Shown: positions 8,947 through 16,853 of the stretch, in pieces | Layout: every line of letters starts with the position of its first letter | How positions within the stretch are numbered: the first letter of the stretch is position 1 | Assembly (NCBI RefSeq): GCF_030063355.1 | Contig: NZ_JASISZ010000060.1 | Span: 1-51,585, forward strand | From: Streptomyces sp. PH10-H1 | GTDB taxonomy: Bacteria; Actinomycetota; Actinomycetes; Streptomycetales; Streptomycetaceae | DNA: 51,585 nt | Reading direction: 5' to 3' | Notes under the pieces: generated by a model | Told to the model about the DNA's origin: nothing | The model's input: only the letters and a program-made list of their open reading frames with translations | The model's database searches: none | Translations under genes and position numbers: made by a program

Positions 8947-9504
8947 ATGACCGACACCGAAACCGCCACGAGCGAGGCCGAGGGGTGGCTCGTCGATTAC
9001 CTGCGCGTAGATGCCGTCGCCCGGGGCGAGCGCTCCGGGTGGCTGCACTCTGGCCTGTCGTCTCTGCTCCTGGTGCACGGGCGCTTGTTCACCCCGGCGC
9101 CCTGGCCGGATGGAGGGGAGCCGCCCGGCGAGCCGGGCCGGTGCTACATCGAATCGGTGTCGTGGGCGTGGGCAGCGGGCGGCGAACTTGCCTACGTCGA
9201 GGGGTGGGCATGGGATACCGCGTGGCCGATGGAACACGCCTGGTGCGCGGGAGAGGACGGGGGCGCACGTGATCTGACGTGGCGGCGCCCGGGGCGTGCG
9301 TACCTCGGCATCCCTGTACGGGCCGAGGAAGCGGCCCGGCTGATGGGTGAACAGGGTGGGCCGTTGCTGCACGGGTCCGGTGGTCTTGCCTCGGATCTCG
9401 CGGTGACCTGGTGCCGCGAGGGCTTTCCCGTCGAGCTCCTCGCCGACGTCGGCCGCCGCATCCCCGCCGGCATTCATCCGTGTGAGGGATCGACGCAGGC
9501 ATGA
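8947..9504 (+). CDS. Hypothetical protein, Trp-rich
   Basis: A protein of 185 aa. ATG 8947 is supported by AGGAGG about 9 bases upstream. It is rich in Trp and acidic residues (VSWAWAAGG, EGWAWDTAW), with no signal peptide or membrane segment. The gene stands alone between the right iteron cluster and the terminator shared with parB. I recognise no family. Its position beside the iterons could mean plasmid maintenance, but no sequence feature supports a specific role. Confidence 0.65.
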   Translation: MTDTETATSEAEGWLVDYLRVDAVARGERSGWLHSGLSSLLLVHGRLFTPAPWPDGGEPPGEPGRCYIESVSWAWAAGGELAYVEGWAWDTAWPMEHAWCAGEDGGARDLTWRRPGRAYLGIPVRAEEAARLMGEQGGPLLHGSGGLASDLAVTWCREGFPVELLADVGRRIPAGIHPCEGSTQA

Positions 9505-9598
9505 GCGCGTAGGACGATCCGCAGAAAGCCATGGAGGCCGGACGGTCGAGCGCGGCCGGTCTCGCGCGCGCCCCAAAGACGCGCACATGCAGGCGCAC

Positions 9599-9632
9599 CA
9601 CGGCCCCGGAGCTATGGAGCTCCGGGGCCGTG
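9599..9632. terminator. Bidirectional terminator between 9504 and parB
   Basis: A perfect 15-bp stem (CACGGCCCCGGAGCT, loop ATGG) sits between convergent genes. Confidence 0.75.
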
Positions 9633-9654
9633 TCCGTGCCGTGGCGGATCGGTT

Positions 9655-10752
9655 CTACTGGGTGGCCGAAGCTTCCCGGTAGTGCGCTTGAAGGATCTTG
9701 AGGGCTTCCCACATCGTTGAATCAGGGGTCGTGCCGGTGGCTGCGGCCTGGTCAATGAAGATGTCGGAGAAGTGCAAGACACCCTCTTCCGGCATGTACC
9801 AGTGGCCGTCAGGAGCAGCGTCCGCGGTTGCCCCTACTTCGTCCTTGACCGAGACCGCCGGGGGAACGCGCTGCTCGGGAACGGGCGGGGCGTCCGAATT
9901 TTCCGCGGAAAATTCTCCACTTGTCGATAGAGAGGCACCGGGCGGCACGGTGGGTGACACATCGGCCGGCGGCTCCTTGATGGCAGCCTCGCGCCGGACC
10001 TCGCGCCGAGCGCCCTTCTTGATGGCGCTGGCCTCCGCATCGGAACGGAGCAGCTCGGCGAGCGCCTGCGACTGGTCGGCGAGCGTCATCGTCTCAATAC
10101 CGCGGACCGAGCCGAGGCGCCGCGCTGCGTGGATCGAGAGCCCCTCTTCGCCGCGCGCCTTAGCCCGTACTTGCTGCTGTAGATCGGGGTGCAACTTGAG
10201 CAGGTTCTTCCGATGGGAGATCCACGCCTGAGACCAGCCCTCGCGCTCGGCGGCCTCCTTGGCCGTGGCGTACTCGGCGACGACGAGTATCACCGCCTTC
10301 GCCTCTTCGATCGGGTCGAAGTCCTTGCGGCTCATGTTCTCGTCGAAGGCCGCACGCAGAACACTCGCCTTCGACGAGGCGATGCCGTCGTCAATGACCA
10401 CCATGAGCCGCGCTTGCCCGTACGCATGAGCCGCAGCAACGCGGCGGTTGCCGTTGATGATGACGACGTCATCAGGACCGGCGTTGAGGCGGTCGCGGTC
10501 CTCCTCCCAAAGGGCGAGATACGCCTCGGGAGTGATGGCCAGGCAGCTTTGGAGCTGTCGCTCCTTGATGCTCGCCAGGTCGCTCAGATCGCCCAGCTCA
10601 TCGCGGGGGTTTCGCGGGTTGGGGAGGCATCGCGCGGTAGGAACCCATCGGGCCGAGGTGAGGGGTTGTCCGGCGGCGGGGGAGTTGTCGACCCCGGGGG
10701 CGTCCTCGACCGGATCGGCGGCCAACGAGGCGAGGGATACGCGTTTGCCCAT
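9655..10752 (-). CDS. parB: ParB-family partition protein
   Basis: A protein of 365 aa. The ATG at 10752 overlaps the parA stop (TGATG), so the two genes are coupled. It carries the ParB N-terminal box (INGNRRVAAAHAYG), the ENMSRKDFDPIEEAKA segment and a helix-turn-helix (KEAAEREGWSQAWISHRKN), in family order. Family role: ParB binds parS, spreads along DNA and is moved by ParA. The tail contains GEFSAENSD, encoded by a perfect 20-bp palindrome at 9896-9915 that I propose as a parS site. A convergent terminator follows the gene. Confidence 0.85.
   Translation of the reverse strand: MGKRVSLASLAADPVEDAPGVDNSPAAGQPLTSARWVPTARCLPNPRNPRDELGDLSDLASIKERQLQSCLAITPEAYLALWEEDRDRLNAGPDDVVIINGNRRVAAAHAYGQARLMVVIDDGIASSKASVLRAAFDENMSRKDFDPIEEAKAVILVVAEYATAKEAAEREGWSQAWISHRKNLLKLHPDLQQQVRAKARGEEGLSIHAARRLGSVRGIETMTLADQSQALAELLRSDAEASAIKKGARREVRREAAIKEPPADVSPTVPPGASLSTSGEFSAENSDAPPVPEQRVPPAVSVKDEVGATADAAPDGHWYMPEEGVLHFSDIFIDQAAATGTTPDSTMWEALKILQAHYREASATQ
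9896..9915. promoter_or_regulatory. Candidate parS site 1 (inside parB)
   Basis: GAATTTTCCGCGGAAAATTC is a perfect 20-bp palindrome, AT-rich against a GC-rich gene. A one-mismatch relative (ATTTTCTGCGGAAAAT, 11554-11569) lies upstream of parA. The location next to parAB supports a ParB-binding role; the assignment is an inference. Confidence 0.65.
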
Positions 10753-11411
10753 CACTTGCCCCCGTACCCGAGTTCGAGTGCGAGCCGAAAGAAGTCCTCG
10801 CGGGCCCGGTACGCCGTACCGCTCTCCTTGTACTGGGTCACCACTGTTCCCTCGGCTACTGCTCGTGAGTGGACCTTGTAGCGCCGAAGAACGCTCTTGG
10901 TCCGGGGCCACCCCTTCGCGTCGATGTACTCCTTGGTCTCGTCGAGGTCGGCGTGACCGTCTCGCGGGTCCCAAGCGTTGATCACGACATGGAAGGGCAA
11001 GCCGGTGGGCTCGATGACCTTCTTGATTGTGCGGGCGGTCGGGTCGAAGCACAGTGCTTCGGTGATCATCGGCACAAGAACATCGTCGGCGATGTCGAGC
11101 GCCGCCAACAGGATCTGTTCATCGGCGAGGGTGCCCGGGGTGTCGATGAAGACGTGCTGATAGCTCTTGCTCTCGCCGAGAACAGAGTGAGTCACGGCGG
11201 CCAGGTTGACAGTGGTGGTCGTCTTGCCGACGCCGCCCTTTTGGTTGGCGACGACGTGGATCTTCGCGCCGGTGGCCTTCAAGTTGACGAGCTGGTCGGC
11301 CTTGTCGTGCGCCGCCATGAAGTCGAACGGCAGCTTGTCGCCGACCTTCTCGGCCCACACGATGGCTGACCCTTGGGGGTCGGTAGACACGACCAGTACA
11401 GATGACGTCAC
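10752..11411 (-). CDS. parA: ParA-family ATPase with swapped N-terminal segments
   Basis: A protein of 219 aa from GTG 11411. Family role: a Walker-type ATPase that positions ParB-bound plasmids. The motifs are all present but in the wrong order. Residues 4-16 read VLVVSTDPQGSAI, a segment that normally follows the P-loop; the P-loop region IHVVANQKGGVGKTTTT comes later (residues 51-67); the FIDTPG motif follows at 88-93. In typical ParA proteins the P-loop strand is N-terminal. Moving residues about 47-80 to the front would restore the normal order. The reading frame is intact and codon use is uniform. parB overlaps its stop. Either a genuine local segment swap or an assembly rearrangement; functionality is uncertain. 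Confidence 0.8.
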   Translation of the reverse strand: MTSSVLVVSTDPQGSAIVWAEKVGDKLPFDFMAAHDKADQLVNLKATGAKIHVVANQKGGVGKTTTTVNLAAVTHSVLGESKSYQHVFIDTPGTLADEQILLAALDIADDVLVPMITEALCFDPTARTIKKVIEPTGLPFHVVINAWDPRDGHADLDETKEYIDAKGWPRTKSVLRRYKVHSRAVAEGTVVTQYKESGTAYRAREDFFRLALELGYGGK

Positions 11412-11553
11412 GAACGTTCCGTTCTCTCCGTAGGCTTCTCGGGCGGGTTCGCCCGGTACTTCGGATTTCCGCCTCGCCGAAGCGGCGAAGCGGACCCGGA
11501 TAGCATTCCAGAAGATCGCGGACAGTCCAGGACATGCCGACTGCGCGGCCGAG

Positions 11554-11569
11554 ATTTTCTGCGGAAAAT
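11554..11569. promoter_or_regulatory. Candidate parS site 2 (upstream of parA)
   Basis: ATTTTCTGCGGAAAAT differs at one base from the core of the perfect palindrome at 9896-9915. It lies in the 168-base gap between parA and the lipoprotein gene, about 143 bases before the parA start, where ParB could also regulate parAB. Confidence 0.65.
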
Positions 11570-11579
11570 TGACCGGCTG

Positions 11580-12041
11580 TCACCGACCGTCGTACGCGCT
11601 GTGGCACAGCGAAACGAGCGCCGGATCGGTGACCCCCCGGGCGGCCTGGCAGACGTCGGACATGCGGAACGTGGGCGCGGGCGGGGTCCGGCGCACGGTC
11701 GGGGTGCCATGTCGGCGCGGGGCCGGCGGCTGAACTCGCGCCCGGCGGGGGCGGGATGTCGTCCTCCGGGGCGACGGGGGAGCGGTGGCGGCATGCCCTC
11801 GCGTTCCGGAAGGTGACGGCGGTTCCGCGGATTCCCGGATGAGAACCGGATCGGCGCCGGTAGCGGCGAGTTCTTGACGGGTGGGCCCCTGGGTGAGCGC
11901 GACGGGGTTCGGGGTGAGCATCGGATGGGGGTCTGTGCGCCGGTGGGAAAGGCGCGGTGAAGACGCGTCCGGGGGAGTGACGGCTACGCATCCGGTCAGG
12001 AGAACGGCGAGAGCGGCAAGGGCGATCACGGGGCGGTGCAT
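11580..12041 (-). CDS. Small secreted lipoprotein
   Basis: A protein of 153 aa. The start at ATG 12041 is chosen because it gives a clean signal peptide: MHRPVIALAALAVLL followed by the lipobox LTGC, so the mature protein would be lipid-anchored on the cell surface. The remainder is Pro-, Thr- and Arg-rich, probably disordered, with two Cys near the C-terminus (MSDVCQAARG, SLCHSAY) that may form a disulfide. It starts 4 bases after the preceding gene's stop, so it is probably in that operon. Possible roles include surface exclusion or transfer, but only location suggests this. Confidence 0.6.
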   Translation of the reverse strand: MHRPVIALAALAVLLTGCVAVTPPDASSPRLSHRRTDPHPMLTPNPVALTQGPTRQELAATGADPVLIRESAEPPSPSGTRGHAATAPPSPRRTTSRPRRARVQPPAPRRHGTPTVRRTPPAPTFRMSDVCQAARGVTDPALVSLCHSAYDGR

Positions 12042-12045
12042 CACG

Positions 12046-13884
12046 TCACCGTGCCCGATTATCGGGAGCTCGTCGCCCCGCCGCGCTGCGGTCCACCGGT
12101 ACGGGTGACAGGGCGCCCCGCCGCTCCGTCCGGCCCCCTGTTGCTCTTCGCAGGCGGGGGGCGTCGGGGGAGTCTGCACAGGTCACAGGGCGCGACAGGG
12201 AGCCATGCAACAGGGTGCGCGACACCGGCCGCCAGTACGGCCGAGAGTGCCGGCCGCGCCCGCCCGCCGGGGCCGGGATGAGCTCGGCCGGATGTGCCAG
12301 GAGCGCAGCGGCGGAGGCATCGACCGGCGCCTCGGCCCCGGCGAGCTCGTCGGCCTGGTCCTCGGCGAGCTGCGCGACGGCGGCCTCGGCCGGACGGCGG
12401 CCGGGATCGTAGATCGCGGCCAGACGCGCGAGCTGTTCGCCGATCCCCCGCGTACCGGCGAGTGGCGCGTCAAGGTCGGGGAACGCCTCGCGGGCGAGAT
12501 CGACGTATGCCCGGCCACCGAGCACCGTCACCGCCGCCCCGGAGATCCCGAGTTCGTGCGCCTGCTTGCGGAGCGCCTCTCCGTCCACCGTGCCCGGGTC
12601 ACCGGCCCGCAGCTCGTACGTGATGATCCACTCCGCGAGCTCCACAAGGCCATGCTTCGCGGACAGGATCAACACCCGACCGGACCGGCCGCCGCGAGTG
12701 AGAGCGTCGGCGGCACGCCGCGCGGCGCGGTGATAGCTCCCGACGTACATCTCGCCGGCTGGAAGGACCGGGATCGGCTCACCCTTGCGCGGGCCGTCGG
12801 CCCGCACTGCTTTACGGCCACCACACGGCACGATCACGACGCGCTCGCGCTCCTCGCGTGCTGCCCGCCGCCGTCCCGCCCCGGTGATTCGGACCGTGCC
12901 CGGGTGCGGCTTGAGCGAGTCGGCGATCGGGAGGCGGCTGCCGTGGTTGTACGGCGGCGCCCACTCGACATATCCGGCGGACTCCAACGCGGCGAGGGTC
13001 CGCAGGTTGCAGCCGCCCGGGACGTGTCCGGCGGAGTGTGCGGCGGCGGTGTGCAGCCAACGCCGCTGCACTCGGCTGAGGGGTGCCTCGGCGCGCTCCT
13101 CGTCCTCCTGGTCCTCGATGACGTCCTCGGCCGCGGCCTCCTCGACCGGTTTCTCGTCGGCGCTGAGCTCTTGGCCGTCGAGCGCGACGGTCAGGCGGGC
13201 TCGACGCCGGGCCTGCGCGTCGTGCAGTTGGGCGAGTTCGCTCTCGAACGCCTCGGCGGCCGGGTCGGGCGTGCGGTCGGCGTGGGCGAGGATCGCCTCG
13301 GCCTCGTCCTGGTCGTGCATCGCGCGCAGCTTGACCGAACCCTCGGCCTTGACGACGTCGTACGCCGCAGCACGCGCCTGGTCCCACATCGGGCGGGACG
13401 AGTCGAGGGGACGGGGCGGCAAGCCCGTGATCCCGAGATAGTCGGCCACGGCCGCGAACGCCTCGGAGCGGAACCGCGCGGCGTAGGCACGGCGTCCGCC
13501 GGCATCCACGTATTCGAGCGCGTCCTCTGCGGCCACGCTGCGGGCCCACCGGCCATAGAGGCGGGCGGACTTGCTGGCGAGGGCCTCGACACGGGCGAGG
13601 TAACGCGGGACGGCGGACAGGTACCGGGCGAGGCGCTCGGGATCGCCCGACAGGTCGAGGCGCAGCTCGTCGGGCGTCGGCGCGGGGGCGGCCCGGCTCG
13701 CCGGGTTGTAGTGCAGCGTCCGCCAGGGATACCGGGCCGTCACGTTGTAGATGACGGCGAGACGGCGGGCGGCGGCGGCCCGGGGCTTGCCCTTCCCGGC
13801 CGCACGGGGGAAGTCGAGGCGGGCTCCTCCTCGGCCGTGGTGGTCGATGGCGATCCCGGTCCGGGTGACGTACTCGGTAGGCAT
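12046..13884 (-). CDS. DUF6884-like domain protein
   Basis: A protein of 612 aa. ATG 13884 follows GAGGAG by 8 bases. Residues 1-270 are helical and charged, with no recognised domain. From about residue 350 a DUF6884-like domain appears: VVIVPCGGRKA, then GEMYVGSYHRAARRAADAL, then VLILSAKHGLVEL. Proteins with this domain are frequent on actinobacterial plasmids and phages, and their biochemical role is not established. The last 70 residues are Arg/Ser/Pro-rich and overlap a dispersed DNA repeat on the opposite strand. Operator B lies in the 50-100 bases upstream, so the gene should share regulation with the methyltransferase gene. The lipoprotein gene follows at once. Confidence 0.65.
   Translation of the reverse strand: MPTEYVTRTGIAIDHHGRGGARLDFPRAAGKGKPRAAAARRLAVIYNVTARYPWRTLHYNPASRAAPAPTPDELRLDLSGDPERLARYLSAVPRYLARVEALASKSARLYGRWARSVAAEDALEYVDAGGRRAYAARFRSEAFAAVADYLGITGLPPRPLDSSRPMWDQARAAAYDVVKAEGSVKLRAMHDQDEAEAILAHADRTPDPAAEAFESELAQLHDAQARRRARLTVALDGQELSADEKPVEEAAAEDVIEDQEDEERAEAPLSRVQRRWLHTAAAHSAGHVPGGCNLRTLAALESAGYVEWAPPYNHGSRLPIADSLKPHPGTVRITGAGRRRAAREERERVVIVPCGGRKAVRADGPRKGEPIPVLPAGEMYVGSYHRAARRAADALTRGGRSGRVLILSAKHGLVELAEWIITYELRAGDPGTVDGEALRKQAHELGISGAAVTVLGGRAYVDLAREAFPDLDAPLAGTRGIGEQLARLAAIYDPGRRPAEAAVAQLAEDQADELAGAEAPVDASAAALLAHPAELIPAPAGGRGRHSRPYWRPVSRTLLHGSLSRPVTCADSPDAPRLRRATGGRTERRGALSPVPVDRSAAGRRAPDNRAR
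12156..12216 (+). repeat. About 55-65-bp direct repeat, copy 2
   Basis: Same orientation as the copy at 5795-5860, sharing AGGTCACAGNGCGCGACAGG and the flanking GCCATGC. Here it lies antisense inside the 3' part of the DUF6884-like gene. Confidence 0.5.
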
Positions 13885-13931
13885 TCGGTGCGGCTCCTCG
13901 TCGGCGGCGGTTCGATCACCCTCCCACACTC

Positions 13932-13965
13932 TAAAGTCAACTACAAGTTGAATTACAAGTTGAGA
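13932..13965 (-). promoter_or_regulatory. Operator B (CAACTTGTAGTT family)
   Basis: On the minus strand two direct 12-mers abut: CAACTTGTAATT and CAACTTGTAGTT, about 50-80 bases before the ATG at 13884. They match operators A (791-814) and C (28492-28516). Confidence 0.6.
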
Positions 13966-14007
13966 GGTGTCGGCGTGGGTCGATCGTTGAGCGCGGTCCG
14001 GCGAGCC

Positions 14008-14427
14008 CTATTCGACGGCCGGGGGAGTGTCGCCGATGGCGTACCCGCCCGCCGCCCGTAGGCCGTCCTCCGCGTGACATACCGTGCAGCCCTCCGACAG
14101 TGGCAACGCCATGAGGGCGTGCGCCTGGGCCAGGGTGAGCTTCCGTTCTCCGGGGAGCCAGCATCCGCCACGGTGGAGGGTCCAGTTCTCGCCGTTCGCG
14201 TAATGGTGGCTACCGGCCCGCCAGCCCCGGGCGAGTGGGGGCCACCCCTCCGATTCCGGGCTCTCTGCGGCGTTCGGCTGCGGCTCTGCCGTGGCCAGCT
14301 CGTACCACCACGATCCATTCGCGGCCCGATGCCGGCGGCCCACCACGCATTGCAGCGCCTCCCCGCTCGGCAGGTGGACGACCGCCACCGGCCGCCCGTC
14401 ATTCCGTGGTGCCGGATCTTCACCCAT
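14008..14427 (-). CDS. Hypothetical protein, possibly leaderless
   Basis: A protein of 139 aa. ATG 14427 has no ribosome-binding site, but TATTAT ends 7 bases upstream, the right distance for a -10 box of a leaderless transcript starting at the ATG. The protein has HLPSGEALQCVVG and ANGSWWYEL near the N-terminus and two Cys near the C-terminus (SEGCTVCHAEDG). It resembles small hypothetical proteins common on Streptomyces plasmids; no function known. Direct TCGAATA repeats (about 14431-14450) overlap the promoter and may be an operator. It is separated from tap by a terminator. Confidence 0.55.
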   Translation of the reverse strand: MGEDPAPRNDGRPVAVVHLPSGEALQCVVGRRHRAANGSWWYELATAEPQPNAAESPESEGWPPLARGWRAGSHHYANGENWTLHRGGCWLPGERKLTLAQAHALMALPLSEGCTVCHAEDGLRAAGGYAIGDTPPAVE

Positions 14428-14509
14428 GCATCGAATAATAGTTCGAATATAGATGCCGGGCCGCCCCACAGCGTGAACGTCTTCCCTGGCGCCAGTGGCA
14501 CACAACGAC

Positions 14510-14543
14510 GCGGGGCCCGGAGTGCCATGCACCCGGGCCCCGC
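14510..14543. terminator. Terminator after tap
   Basis: An 11-bp stem (GCGGGGCCCGG with CCGGGCCCCGC, 12-base loop) lies just beyond the tap stop on the minus strand. Confidence 0.7.
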
Positions 14544-14566
14544 CTTCTAACTCGGACGATGCGCGC

Positions 14567-16288
14567 TCACTCGCCATCGCGGACGGCGTCGCGGCCCTCC
14601 TTGATGAACCGCCCCGGGTTCGCCTTCTTCGCAGTCTGGGCCCGGTACCACTGCATCTCCTGTACGCCCTCCTGCTTCACGAACCCGGGATTCGGGCCGA
14701 GGCGGAACGCGCCCGGCAGCGGGCTACCGTCCTCCCTGCGCGCCATCACAGCGCGGGCCGTCGGATGCGCCGAGGGGTAGAGCACGCAGTCCGCGAGAAC
14801 GGCGAGCGGGACCAGGCCGAGGGCGTTCCAGACCTTGACCATTTTCCGATGCTGGCCGACGCGCGAGGCGCTGATCACGGCGGCGCGGATATCGGGCCTC
14901 CAGGTCGGCCGCTTGAGCGCGGCCCACGGCGCGTGACGGCCCTCGCGCTTGACGCTCCCTTGCGGCTTCTCCCGCATCTTCCCGATGCCGCCCTTCGCGG
15001 TTTGCTTAATCGCCGTCAGGAGGGCATACGCCTCGGGATCGCGCTGCTTGAGCGTCGCAAAGGAGGCGATGAACGCCTCCTCGTCCATGTCTTCGGTGAC
15101 GCCAAGATCAGCGAGCGTGTCCATGTAGGCCGCGCGCAGGCGGTTGTGCCACAGGTCGAGGTAACCGCCGGCGTCCGGGCGCAGCCACGCCGCGAGCGGA
15201 CGAACCTCGATACCGAGCTCGACGGCATACGCCAGGGTGGGCGTCGCGTACCAGGCCGGGCCCGCCGGCGGACGTCCGTCCGGCGTGAACGGCGAAGGGA
15301 AGGTCTCAGGGAGCTGCCTCCACTCCTTGGTGCGGAGATCCTTCGTGCGTAGCGGGGCGCCGGACAGGTCAACGAGCCACGAACCGGGCACCTTCTTGTC
15401 GAACCTCGGGCCGTCGGTGTAGACCGCTTCGCCGATCCCCACCGTCAGCCTGTTCGCCGCCGCGAGGAACGCCGTGTTCACGTCGAGGCCGACGACGTAA
15501 GGGAGTTTGGCCTCCTCCTCGGTGGCCTCGCGATGCCAGGTGAGGGCCTCCTCGACGAGCACGTGAGCCGGGCTCTGGGACTCCTCGCGGGTGCGCTCGG
15601 CGGCGAGCGGGTGCTCGGGTGGCGCCTCGGGTGGCGCCGGGGCCACGGCCTTGTGCAGGGAACCGGGCACGGGCACCCGGTGCATGCGCCCGCTGCCCCG
15701 GTCGAACCGTGCCACGGTGGGCGGCCGTACCGCCGTCATCAGGGAGAGGCTGCACCCGGCCGTCGAGCCGGTCGGGCTGACCACCCGCTCGGCGTACATG
15801 CCGAGGGTGTACGCGAGCGCCGAGGGATCGGCGGCGACATCCGCCACCGCGCCCCACCGCATGTTGTCGTCGAACGCACCCCACGGCACCACGGCGACAT
15901 GCACCTCGGTGCGCTCGCGAAACAGGAACGACCAGGGGCCGAGACCCGCACGACTGAGCGTCCAACCCGACTCGGCCAGGGCCTTGATAGCGGGATCGTC
16001 GTCGGGCACCCGTAGGCGCCTGCGGTCGTCCAGTCGCGCCGGGAGACCGAGGAACTCGACCGCGGACTCGGTGAGGACGATCAACGGTCCGGTGTCCTCG
16101 CCGAACTGCGACAACTTGGCCGCGCCGAAGCCCGATGCGAGGGCCCACTCGGCGGCCGTCGACAAGTCGGTGACGTCCGACGGGACCTCGGAGCGTTGGA
16201 CGTTCGGAAGGTGCGCGACGAGGGCGCCCTCTGCGGCGTCGAGGACAGCGAGGGCAGCGGCGTACGTCTGCTCAACCACGGTCGTCAT
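14567..16288 (-). CDS. tap: Telomere-associated protein Tap, N-terminally short form
   Basis: A protein of 573 aa. ATG 16288 overlaps the tpg stop (ATGA), indicating translational coupling. The body matches what I know of Streptomyces Tap: GLDVNTAFLAAANRLTVG (about residue 260), PGSWLVDLSGAPL, GPAWYATPTLAYAVELG, RPTWRPDIRAAVIS and a C-terminal ANPGRFIKEG. Family role: Tap binds the 3' overhang of the telomere and recruits Tpg for end patching. Canonical Tap is longer (over 700 aa) and begins with a helix-turn-helix region, which is absent here. The usual gene order, tap then tpg, is reversed. The DNA-recognition task may have passed to the winged-helix protein encoded upstream. Confidence 0.85.
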   Translation of the reverse strand: MTTVVEQTYAAALAVLDAAEGALVAHLPNVQRSEVPSDVTDLSTAAEWALASGFGAAKLSQFGEDTGPLIVLTESAVEFLGLPARLDDRRRLRVPDDDPAIKALAESGWTLSRAGLGPWSFLFRERTEVHVAVVPWGAFDDNMRWGAVADVAADPSALAYTLGMYAERVVSPTGSTAGCSLSLMTAVRPPTVARFDRGSGRMHRVPVPGSLHKAVAPAPPEAPPEHPLAAERTREESQSPAHVLVEEALTWHREATEEEAKLPYVVGLDVNTAFLAAANRLTVGIGEAVYTDGPRFDKKVPGSWLVDLSGAPLRTKDLRTKEWRQLPETFPSPFTPDGRPPAGPAWYATPTLAYAVELGIEVRPLAAWLRPDAGGYLDLWHNRLRAAYMDTLADLGVTEDMDEEAFIASFATLKQRDPEAYALLTAIKQTAKGGIGKMREKPQGSVKREGRHAPWAALKRPTWRPDIRAAVISASRVGQHRKMVKVWNALGLVPLAVLADCVLYPSAHPTARAVMARREDGSPLPGAFRLGPNPGFVKQEGVQEMQWYRAQTAKKANPGRFIKEGRDAVRDGE

Positions 16289-16839
16289 CCCCTGAAGTCC
16301 CATTCGATGTAGTCGATATCGTTGAGTTCGATGTCGAGTTCGTCCTCGGCCGTGTGCGTGCCCGGGAGGCGGAAGTACTGCGCCACCGTTTGGGACGCAA
16401 GCTCATGGAGCCGCTTCTCGTCCCCGTTGCGCAGAGCCTCGAACACCTCGGGAATCAACTTCGAGGGAACCGCCTCGGTCAGGCGCCGCATCCTCGCGTC
16501 GTCCGTCGTGTCACCGTCGGCGGTGAACCCCACCGAGGCCCGCGTCTCGATGACCATGCCCCGCTGCTGCGCCTCCTTCTGCGCCTTGGCGGTAACGCGT
16601 GGCTGATGGTCCCGGGTCACCTCCTTTTCGAGGCGCGCCAGGGTTTCGGCCTTGCTGTTCTCGATCTTCCGCTCGCCCTTGGCCAGGCGCTGAACCTGAC
16701 GACGCGATACGCCGAGGCGCTCGGCGACGCGGGCGGTGTTCCCCTTCTCCTTGCGCATGAGCGCGTTGAACCGGCCCCGGGCCGTCTTGGGAATGTCGCG
16801 TGTCTGGAACTTGGCTTTGAGCGCTTGCAGGATCTTCAC
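16285..16839 (-). CDS. tpg: Terminal protein Tpg
   Basis: A protein of 184 aa, the usual length for Tpg. It shows the basic N-terminus, a helix-turn-helix (VAERLGVSRRQVQRLAKGE), the central ETRASVGFTADGDTTDDAR segment and the C-terminal NDIDYIEWDF, all typical of Streptomyces terminal proteins. Family role: Tpg is bound covalently to the 5' ends, primes the DNA patching of the 3' overhangs and caps the telomere. Its presence is the strongest evidence that the replicon is linear. It lies 14 bases after the winged-helix gene and overlaps tap, so the three genes form one operon. Confidence 0.9.
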   Translation of the reverse strand: MKILQALKAKFQTRDIPKTARGRFNALMRKEKGNTARVAERLGVSRRQVQRLAKGERKIENSKAETLARLEKEVTRDHQPRVTAKAQKEAQQRGMVIETRASVGFTADGDTTDDARMRRLTEAVPSKLIPEVFEALRNGDEKRLHELASQTVAQYFRLPGTHTAEDELDIELNDIDYIEWDFRG

Positions 16840-16853
16840 TGTGCCCTCTCCTC

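Noticed and set aside
12205..14061. 618-codon frame on the plus strand
   Set aside because: Antisense to the DUF6884-like gene, which has a ribosome-binding site, a recognised domain and an upstream operator.
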